NCBI RefSeq assembly: GCF_040760005.1
Contig: NZ_CP099760.1
Span: 3,653,501-3,717,500 of the forward strand
From: Pseudomonas sp. stari2
Lineage (GTDB): Bacteria > Pseudomonadota > Gammaproteobacteria > Pseudomonadales > Pseudomonadaceae
DNA: 64,000 bases
Direction: 5' to 3'
How positions within the stretch are numbered: position 1 is the stretch's first letter; each line of letters begins with the position of its first letter. The notes under the pieces were generated by a model. It was not told the DNA's origin, did no database searches, and saw nothing but the letters and a program-made list of their open reading frames with translations. Made by a program: the position numbers and the translations under genes. This document shows, in pieces, positions 58,365 through 64,000 of this stretch.

Positions 58365-58452
58365 GGAGGTGTGGCCGAGTGGTTTAAGGCAACGGTCTTG
58401 AAAACCGTCGACTGTAACAGGTCCATGAGTTCGAATCCCATCGCCTCCGCCA
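58365..58452 (+). tRNA. tRNA-Ser (anticodon UGA)
   Basis: An 88-nt tRNA with the CCA end encoded (58450-58452). The acceptor arms GGAGGTG and CGCCTCC pair. The anticodon stem ACGGT/ACCGT encloses the 7-nt loop CTTGAAA with anticodon TGA at 58399-58401. A long variable arm (CGACTGTAACAGGTC region) marks it as class II serine tRNA, and TTCGAAT is the T loop. A strong promoter lies upstream and a perfect hairpin downstream. Confidence 0.97.
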
Positions 58453-58462
58453 TCTTATGTAT

Positions 58463-58497
58463 GACAAAGCCCTGATTATTCAGGGCTTTGTCGTTTC
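58463..58497. terminator. terminator hairpin, copy 1 of a 35-nt inverted pair
   Basis: GACAAAGCCCTGA and TCAGGGCTTTGTC form a perfect 13-bp stem with loop TTAT, beginning 11 nt after the tRNA. The 35 nt from 58463 to 58497 are the exact reverse complement of 61531-61565. Confidence 0.75.
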
Positions 58498-58860
58498 TGG
58501 CGTTCTGAAAATATTTCGTTCTGGAACCTGCAGGATGACGCGGGCCTCACCCGAGCAGATGCTATTCAAGATTCTGATCCGCTGCCTGAAGTAATCCAAG
58601 AGCCGCCAGGCTCTATCCGAGCCTTTTCTCGCCTTTACAAATTCCGGAAATGAAACAGCCCGGCGCAAGGCCAGGCTTATGCAGCGGCAGCAGTACTACC
58701 TCCGATAGATGCGCCGAAACACCGTTTTTCCGTCACACAGTCGCTTGCAAATTTTTCGAGACGCAAGCCCGCACAACAGGAAAACGGCTCCAAAGATCAC
58801 CCAGAGTACTGCGGGTTAGTCGTGCACCGCGACCGGCGCACAGAACTGAAACCGGAAAAC
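58498..58860. other. 363-nt region without a recognised gene
   Basis: Only short open frames without ribosome sites or family features are found. Composition is slightly more A/T-rich than neighbouring genes, with CCGGCGCAAGGCCAGGC-type short repeats near 58660. I see no RNA gene or palindrome of note. Confidence 0.5.
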
Positions 58861-59301
58861 TTACGCGGCCGCCCTCTCATGCTCGCTTTCATGGACGTAA
58901 ATCCACGAAATACCCGAAGGGGATTTCTCATCAAGACGCATGAGCGCCGAATCGACTTTTTTCTTGGTAATCCCGTCCTTGACCAAGTCGAACACCGTCA
59001 GGAAAAAGCCACCGGGTAGCGGCGTGATCGAGAGATTGGTGATATGCGATTCGGGGCTTCCGGCACGCTTGCCATGCAGGCCCCAGAGTCGCTCCCAGTA
59101 GTCCGCCCGTTCCATGATCTGGCCATCCGTGAGCACCACACGAAAATCGTCCGCCAGCGCATCGTACAAAGGCTTAATGGCGCCTTCCGATTGCGAAGAC
59201 ATGCCGCGTGACCACGGGAAAAACAGGTTGTACCAGCGATACACCTCGGCTTCGACGAGCGCCGTTTTGTCTGAGGTTTCGAGTACTCGATTGCTTGCCA
59301 T
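58861..59301 (-). CDS. NTF2-like (SnoaL/DUF4440-type) protein
   Basis: A 146-residue protein with the cone-like alpha+beta pattern of the NTF2 superfamily: an N-terminal helix (TALVEAEVYRWYNLFFPWSRGM), a helix-strand section (EGAIKPLYDALADDFRVVLTDGQIMERADYWERLWGLHGKRAGSPESHITNLSITPLPGGFFLTVFDLVKDG), and last strands SALMRLDEKSPSGISWIYVHES. There is no signal peptide and no catalytic motif that I recognise. It may be a small-molecule binding or polyketide-cyclase-like protein. ATG 59301 has AAGGAG 8 nt upstream. It is divergent from the ABC exporter gene (298 nt apart) with a TGACC-AAT-GGTCA palindrome between them. Confidence 0.65.
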   Translation of the reverse strand: MASNRVLETSDKTALVEAEVYRWYNLFFPWSRGMSSQSEGAIKPLYDALADDFRVVLTDGQIMERADYWERLWGLHGKRAGSPESHITNLSITPLPGGFFLTVFDLVKDGITKKKVDSALMRLDEKSPSGISWIYVHESEHERAAA

Positions 59302-59498
59302 CTGCGTTCTCCTTAACAAGTAAAAAGGCACGGGGGGGCTCCGTTACGCATCGGATGAACGATGCCCCGCGCCTTTCAAGATCCATCCTGAAAGCTGCGT
59401 CACCGGCCTCAGCTAAAGTGACCGTTTCCCAAGGGCTGCTGTCACTTCGCTGACCCGGATAAAAAATAGTCTTTACCCTGCTGGATAGTATTGAGAAC

Positions 59499-59511
59499 TG
59501 ACCAATGGTCA
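59499..59511. promoter_or_regulatory. TGACC-AAT-GGTCA palindrome in divergent region
   Basis: A perfect 5-bp inverted repeat with a 3-nt centre, 89 nt before the ABC exporter ATG. The form resembles TetR-type operators. No TetR gene is adjacent, so the regulator is unknown. Confidence 0.35.
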
Positions 59512-59599
59512 AAGATGGCCGAGCGATCGCTGTCCTCCTATCCGGGGCCAGCGACGAAGATGGCATACTCCCCTGAACCTGATCATTTCGGAGACCCTT

Positions 59600-61459
59600 A
59601 TGCTTCGCGTGTTTGAACGCAGGCTCGATCCTTTCCCGCCCGACGAGGCGCCGCCACCGCCCGTTGGCCTGATGCGTTTTCTGTGGGCCTGCACCCGGGG
59701 TGCCCGTGGCTACGTGCTTGCGCTGGCGCTGCTCAGTGCCAGTGTGTCGATCTACGAAGCCTGGCTGTTTTCGTTTCTCGGGCAAGTGGTGGACTTGCTC
59801 TCGACCTGGCAGGCCGGCGGCGCCGCGAGCGGTCAGGAAAGCCGCGTGCTGTGGGGCATCGCCATCGTCCTGCTCACCAGCATCGGCCTTGTGGCGTTGC
59901 GCACGATGGTCCAGCACCAGATTCTGGCGATCAACCTGCCGCTGCGCCTGCGCTGGGACTTCCATCGCTTGATGCTGCGGCAAAGCCTTTCGTTCTTTTC
60001 CGACGAGTTCTCCGGTCGCGTCACGACCAAAGTGATGCAGACCGCGCTGGCCGTACGCGAAGTCCTGTTCACGATCATCGAAATCGCTCCCGGTATCGGC
60101 GTTTACTTCATTGCGATCATCGCTTTGGCCGGTGGATTTGCCCTGAAACTGATGCTGCCATTCATTGCCTGGGTCGCCCTCTTCGGGCTGGCGATGCTGT
60201 ATTTCGTGCCACGCCTTGGACAGGTCGGGCAGGAACAGGCCCATGCGCGCTCGTCGATGACGGGGCGTATTTCCGACGCTTACACCAACATCACCACCGT
60301 CAAACTGTTCTCGCATTCCAACCGTGAAGCGCACTTCGCCCGTGCGGCGATGGAGGACTTCAAGCTCACCGGTTTTCGCCAGATGCGTCTGGTCAGCCAG
60401 TTCGAAATCGTCAATCAGGCCCTGGTCGTCGGGCTGATCCTGGGTGCCGGCGGCTATGCCTTGTGGCTCTGGCATCATGGTCAGGTCGGTGCGGGCGCGG
60501 TGGCCGCGATCACCGCCATGGCATTGCGGATCAACGGCATGTCCCACTGGATCATGTGGCAGATGACCTCGCTGTTCGAAAACATCGGCACCGTGCAGGA
60601 CGGCATGGCCACCCTCACCCGCGGCCCCAAGGTGCAAGACGCGCCCGACGCCGGCGTGCTGGTGCCTTCCGGCGGCGCCGTGACCTTCGACAACGTGCAC
60701 TTTAACTACAACGGTGAACGTCAGGTGCTCGACGGCTTGAGCCTGCACATCCGCGCCGGGGAAAAAATCGGCCTGGTGGGCCGCTCCGGCGCCGGCAAAT
60801 CCACGCTGATCAACCTGCTGCTGCGCTTCTACGATGTCGACAGCGGTACGATTCGCATCGATGGCCAGAACATCGCGCAGGTGACACAGGACAGTCTGCG
60901 CAGCGCGATCGGCATGGTCACTCAGGATACGTCGCTGCTGCACCGCTCGATCCGCGACAACATTGCCTACGGACGCCCGGACGCCACCGATGCGCAGGTT
61001 CACCGCGCCGCGATCAACGCCCAGGCCGACGGCTTCATCAGCCAACTGAGCGACCGTCAGGGTCACACCGGTTACGACACCCTGGTCGGCGAACGCGGCA
61101 TCAAGCTGTCCGGCGGTCAGCGCCAACGTATCGCCATCGCCCGGGTGATGCTCAAGAACGCGCCGATCCTGCTGCTCGACGAGGCCACCAGTGCACTGGA
61201 TTCCGAAGTCGAAGTCGCTATCCAGGAAAGCCTGGATGAAATGATGCAAGGCAAGACCGTCATCGCCATCGCCCATCGGCTGTCGACGATTGCCGCCATG
61301 GACCGACTGATTGTCATGGACGAGGGCCGTATCATCGAACAAGGCACCCACGCCGAGCTGCTGGAACGAAACGGCACCTACGCGCGGCTCTGGCAGCATC
61401 AGAGCGGCGGTTTTCTCGGTGAAGATCAAGGGCTGGATGAGGCGATGGACCGGGCATGA
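59600..61459 (+). CDS. ABC exporter half-transporter (permease-ATPase)
   Basis: A 619-residue type IV ABC exporter. The membrane domain (residues ~30-330, six helices, e.g. VLALALLSASVSIYEAWLFSFLG, FIAIIALAGGFALKLMLPFIAWVALFGLAML) has the coupling region SYTNITTVKLFSHS-like (SDAYTNITTVKLFSHS). The ATPase has Walker A GRSGAGKST (394-402), Q-loop region MVTQDTSLLHRSIRDNI, signature LSGGQ (503-507), Walker B ILLLDEAT (523-530) and H-loop AHRLST, all intact. It presumably works as a homodimer exporting a lipid, peptide or drug, resembling MsbA/MdlB-type proteins. The start ATG 59600 follows TCGGAGACCCTT. Monocistronic, ended by the hairpin at 61531. Confidence 0.92.
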   Translation: MLRVFERRLDPFPPDEAPPPPVGLMRFLWACTRGARGYVLALALLSASVSIYEAWLFSFLGQVVDLLSTWQAGGAASGQESRVLWGIAIVLLTSIGLVALRTMVQHQILAINLPLRLRWDFHRLMLRQSLSFFSDEFSGRVTTKVMQTALAVREVLFTIIEIAPGIGVYFIAIIALAGGFALKLMLPFIAWVALFGLAMLYFVPRLGQVGQEQAHARSSMTGRISDAYTNITTVKLFSHSNREAHFARAAMEDFKLTGFRQMRLVSQFEIVNQALVVGLILGAGGYALWLWHHGQVGAGAVAAITAMALRINGMSHWIMWQMTSLFENIGTVQDGMATLTRGPKVQDAPDAGVLVPSGGAVTFDNVHFNYNGERQVLDGLSLHIRAGEKIGLVGRSGAGKSTLINLLLRFYDVDSGTIRIDGQNIAQVTQDSLRSAIGMVTQDTSLLHRSIRDNIAYGRPDATDAQVHRAAINAQADGFISQLSDRQGHTGYDTLVGERGIKLSGGQRQRIAIARVMLKNAPILLLDEATSALDSEVEVAIQESLDEMMQGKTVIAIAHRLSTIAAMDRLIVMDEGRIIEQGTHAELLERNGTYARLWQHQSGGFLGEDQGLDEAMDRA

Positions 61460-61530
61460 ACCGTACCGGGCCCCTTTCCCTGCCGAGCGCTGAAATTTTG
61501 TGAAATAGGGACAGATTTTTTGCCCCCATC

Positions 61531-61565
61531 GAAACGACAAAGCCCTGAATAATCAGGGCTTTGTC
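61531..61565. terminator. terminator hairpin, copy 2 of the 35-nt inverted pair
   Basis: GACAAAGCCCTGA and TCAGGGCTTTGTC with loop ATAA (stem 61536-61565). It lies between the ABC exporter stop and the convergent lipoprotein hydrolase, and is an inverted exact copy of 58463-58497. Confidence 0.75.
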
Positions 61566-61596
61566 GTATCCGGGCTTTCTGGATATTACAACCAGG

Positions 61597-62994
61597 TCAA
61601 CGCCCCGGGCACTTCAGGACTTCGCCATTGGCAGCGCCGCAACGGATGAGATCCCTGACGTCCGGGTTTTTAAAGTAGTCAACGTGCGCGTTCAGGGGGC
61701 TCTCCATTATCAGGAGCTTGGGTGCATTCCGCACAAATACGTCTGTCACATCGATCCGCGGCCGCCCTCCCGGCGTAGCCTCAGCGTTAGCGTACCAACT
61801 CGGGATATGCCAGGTGAGCAGGTCATTTGTGTCATTGAAAGAGACTATCTGAAGGCCATCGGTTTGTTTTCCGGTCTTCGTTTCTACGGTTGATTTTAAA
61901 TCTGCGAGTTCCGAAAGAACATTTCCGTACGCAACCGGTCCTGCGTTTTCTTGCGACTGAAACGAGAGAGCATCAAAGTCACTTACAGGAAATAACTGCC
62001 GAAAAAAAGGATGTGCAACGCTATCACTGGAGCGGGCTAGTGGCGGAACTTTGGCCAAACCCAGCAACGAAAGCTGATTCGCCATCATGTAGAAGGCAGG
62101 CGTATTCGTGATCATGTTTTCGATGAATCCCTGAGCGCTGCTGCGTTCGCTGTAGCGAAAAGGGTTGGTCTCACTGTCTTTTGTCCGGTCCATTAGGTCG
62201 AGGAACATGTCGTAAGTCATGCGACTGCCCAGACTGTGGGTCACGAATAAATTCTTGTGCGGTGTTTTTTCACTTTCCTGCGCAGAGGGCCATACACATT
62301 TTTTATCCTTGTCCGTAGGCGTGATGGCATGGCAAATCCCCTCTGCAAGCCCCCGCACCATGGTCTGCCCATAGGTTCCGGTATAGAGAATGGCATCGGA
62401 CAAGTTCCGGTCAAAAACCTGCTCCTTGATTGTTTTATCGAGCAAAAGCCTTGGTGGCGCCTGTACCGTTGCAGGAATTTTCGGGTCGGGGAACTCAATG
62501 CATGGCTCGCGTTTTTTATTTGCGAAAACAGACGGCGAGTCATATCCAAGCTGATTGCTTTTCAGCCATCGGGTCAGGGGTGACCAGGTAATTTCAATCG
62601 CCTCTACGCTCACTGCGCGGTCCCTGTCAGGCAGAGTCAGAGAGTAATTTCTTTTGAGGACGTTCACCCCTGAGTGTGGGTCTTCTTCTCCCCCCATAAA
62701 GACGTTCACATTGATGAATTCATCAGATTTGATTCCGCCGGGTACGGGTTTCAATCCCATCGCAGCAGCGTTTTTTTCATTCAACCAGCCGTCAGGACCC
62801 AGGGCGTAACCCGGACAGTGATCTCCTACACCATGAACAAAAAACAGCCTCACAGGGGTGTTGTCAGGGAGCAGTTTCTGTAACGGTTTTATAGTGCCTG
62901 GAGAGTTATCGCTGGCATTGTAGATAAGAGGGGTGGACGAACAAGCGGTCAAACTCAAAACGATAGTTGCGCAGAGCGCGCGAGGGATGTTCAT
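61597..62994 (-). CDS. lipoprotein of alpha/beta-hydrolase type, unknown function
   Basis: A 465-residue protein with signal MNIPRALCATIVLSLTAC; the lipobox is SLTAC with Cys18. VRLFFVHGVGDHCPGY near residue 48 resembles the HG oxyanion region of alpha/beta hydrolases, NLFVTHSLGSRMTYDMFLDL near 252 is a nucleophile elbow of the form THSLG rather than GHSLG, and late FNDTNDLLTW and MESPLNAHVDYF could supply the Asp and His. A serine esterase or lipase anchored in the envelope is therefore possible. I do not recognise a named family. The gene is visibly less GC-rich than most of the window, suggesting acquisition. The start ATG 62994 follows AAGGAGTCTGAAA. Confidence 0.7.
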   Translation of the reverse strand: MNIPRALCATIVLSLTACSSTPLIYNASDNSPGTIKPLQKLLPDNTPVRLFFVHGVGDHCPGYALGPDGWLNEKNAAAMGLKPVPGGIKSDEFINVNVFMGGEEDPHSGVNVLKRNYSLTLPDRDRAVSVEAIEITWSPLTRWLKSNQLGYDSPSVFANKKREPCIEFPDPKIPATVQAPPRLLLDKTIKEQVFDRNLSDAILYTGTYGQTMVRGLAEGICHAITPTDKDKKCVWPSAQESEKTPHKNLFVTHSLGSRMTYDMFLDLMDRTKDSETNPFRYSERSSAQGFIENMITNTPAFYMMANQLSLLGLAKVPPLARSSDSVAHPFFRQLFPVSDFDALSFQSQENAGPVAYGNVLSELADLKSTVETKTGKQTDGLQIVSFNDTNDLLTWHIPSWYANAEATPGGRPRIDVTDVFVRNAPKLLIMESPLNAHVDYFKNPDVRDLIRCGAANGEVLKCPGR

Positions 62995-63274
62995 TTTCAG
63001 ACTCCTTGCCTATGGATGCAGCTATCCACTCATGGGCATTGAAGTCATGCAGATTTGAAACTGGCGGAGTACACACAGATGCCCATGTTCAGGTTAGGTG
63101 TAAAAACCATGGCTGCAACCTGCGTTTTGACAATCGTATTAAAGCTCGCACAAGCGTCTTGATGAGTCCGCGTGCTGATGGGCAACCCTTGCCTCAAAGA
63201 CCGATTGACCGGCCTCTGAAGCAAAGCAGATACGCTGAATGACTCAGACCATTCAGACAGCGCATCACTGCAAA

Positions 63275-64000
63275 TCACAAGCGAAAGTACGATACGTAAG
63301 GCAGGAACGGCGAACGCAGGACCTGAATAGTGTTCATGTCAAACACTTCAAGCAGCGCTTGTGTTTCGCCCGGGAAGTGAGGGCAGTTCAGCTCGTCAAA
63401 TACCAGAATCGAACCTTTTGACAGTCGTGGCTTGATCGCTTCCAGCACATCCTTCGTCGGCTTATAGACGTCCATATCGAAAATGGCCATCGAGATGAGC
63501 GAGTGAGGATTGTCTTCAAGCCATCGTTTCGAAGTCTCTGAAGCATCGCCCTTGATCAGAGTGAACTTCTTCAGGTGATTATTCGGGCTTAACGACTCTT
63601 GAGCCTGGAGAAGCCGCTCCAGCAAATTCTCATAGCCATCGTCTACATGAAAATCGCCCGCTTTTACTTGCGCACCATCTTTCTCGTCAACTTCGGCAAA
63701 ACCACTGAAGGTGTCGAAGCCAAAGATATGCCGCGAGTAATTGTAGGGTTCCTTGATAGCCCGAAGATTCAGCAACGTTGCCAGACTGCTGCCGTAATGA
63801 ACGCCAAACTCGCAGATAGATCCCGCGACAGGGAGCATCTCGTCGTACAGGAAGTTAAGGTTCAAGATTCGCGCCAGGGAAGGCCTAGACAGAGTAGCAA
63901 CCGAAGGCCAGTTCCAGTATTCCCCTGCGATTGTATGAATCTCGCCATGAATATCCCGCAGCTCCTTGTAGGCATCCGCTTGGCTGGGAGGGGTGAAAAA
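63275..64000 (-). CDS. TylF-like class I methyltransferase, 5' end outside window
   Basis: The frame is open without interruption from the last base of the window to the stop at 63275, 241 residues visible, so the N terminus lies beyond 64000. An internal TTG at 63865 is not the start, because upstream residues (e.g. GEYWNWPSVATLSRPSLARIL) continue coherently. VAGSICEFGVHYGSSLATLLNLR is the SAM-binding motif (EFGVxxGSS), HIFGFDTFSGFAEVDEKDG and FTLIKGDASETSKRWL follow, and MAIFDMDVYKPTKDVLEAIKPRLSKGSILVFDEL has the DxD metal site and acidic end typical of macrocin O-methyltransferase/TylF relatives, which methylate sugars. The composition is AT-richer than the core genome. A surface-glycan locus may begin here. 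Confidence 0.78.
   Translation of the reverse strand, partial: FFTPPSQADAYKELRDIHGEIHTIAGEYWNWPSVATLSRPSLARILNLNFLYDEMLPVAGSICEFGVHYGSSLATLLNLRAIKEPYNYSRHIFGFDTFSGFAEVDEKDGAQVKAGDFHVDDGYENLLERLLQAQESLSPNNHLKKFTLIKGDASETSKRWLEDNPHSLISMAIFDMDVYKPTKDVLEAIKPRLSKGSILVFDELNCPHFPGETQALLEVFDMNTIQVLRSPFLPYVSYFRL

Noticed and set aside
58365..61565. An integrative element inserted at tRNA-Ser with the 35-nt copies as attL/attR
   Set aside because: The copies are inverted rather than direct, do not include tRNA sequence, and no integrase lies between them.
1..64000. CRISPR array, rRNA operon, toxin-antitoxin pair or phage structural genes
   Set aside because: No regularly spaced repeats, no rRNA signatures, no toxin partner to the Phd-like domain and no capsid or tail proteins were found.

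Overview
The window reads as a chromosomal segment of a Pseudomonas of the fluorescens/putida type. The DNA is GC-rich and nearly gap-free. Gene content is characteristic: MuxABC-OpmB efflux, a GlgE/TreS/GlgB glucan operon, an orphan CcoN, a C5-like cytochrome operon, DUF3203 and DUF6124 small proteins, and recurrent 'CGTTCCCACGC' REP palindromes. Names and locus comparisons to P. aeruginosa come from memory of those families, not from a search.

Layout. 1-3310: end of an acyl-CoA dehydrogenase, then translationally coupled PIG-L deacetylase, NodS-like methyltransferase and GT2 glycosyltransferase, followed by a second PIG-L paralogue with an altered active-site motif. 3400-5700: endonuclease/exonuclease/phosphatase-family protein and a short autotransporter-type barrel behind a long AT-richer leader. 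5750-13362 (minus): glgE, treS-maltokinase fusion and glgB, which together convert trehalose through maltose 1-phosphate to branched alpha-glucan. 13581-17717: proline-rich small protein, MgtC-like protein, DUF3203 protein, ccoG and a MocR regulator resembling MpaR. 17773-20685 (minus): SDR and a MHYT-GGDEF-EAL protein of the MucR type. 20891-29869 (minus): muxA-muxB-muxC-opmB, overlapping by 4 nt at each junction. 30073-33631: Tpx, small stress or unknown genes, a lipoprotein and a membrane protein. 33761-37898: DUF934 protein and sulfite/nitrite reductase, divergent from an orphan ccoN and its small partner. 37962-40269: acetyltransferase, a structured RNA leader with a DUF6124 gene, and a LysR regulator.

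40361-49423 (minus) is the most unusual block. It carries a Phd-like/InsH fusion, a TpsB-type outer-membrane transporter, a lectin-domain ExbB, ExbD, TonB, a porin, a coiled-coil periplasmic protein, a YbjN protein and a parvulin. It matches my memory of the phosphate-regulated pdt locus of P. aeruginosa, but no TpsA exoprotein gene is present. A Pho-box-like sequence lies upstream.

49629-52670 (minus): a lipoprotein cytochrome c, a Tat-type FAD lactone oxidase and a Tat-type PLP enzyme, which looks like an exported redox/racemase module. 52955-58242: GapN, a FUSC protein with an apparent CTG start, an EamA exporter divergent from an Lrp-type regulator, a YceK-like lipoprotein and a Bax-inhibitor-1 protein. 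58365-58452: tRNA-Ser(UGA). 58861-61459: an NTF2-like protein divergent from an ABC exporter. 61597-64000: a lower-GC end with a lipoprotein hydrolase and a TylF-like methyltransferase cut by the window edge.

No CRISPR array, integrase, complete insertion sequence or rRNA was seen.
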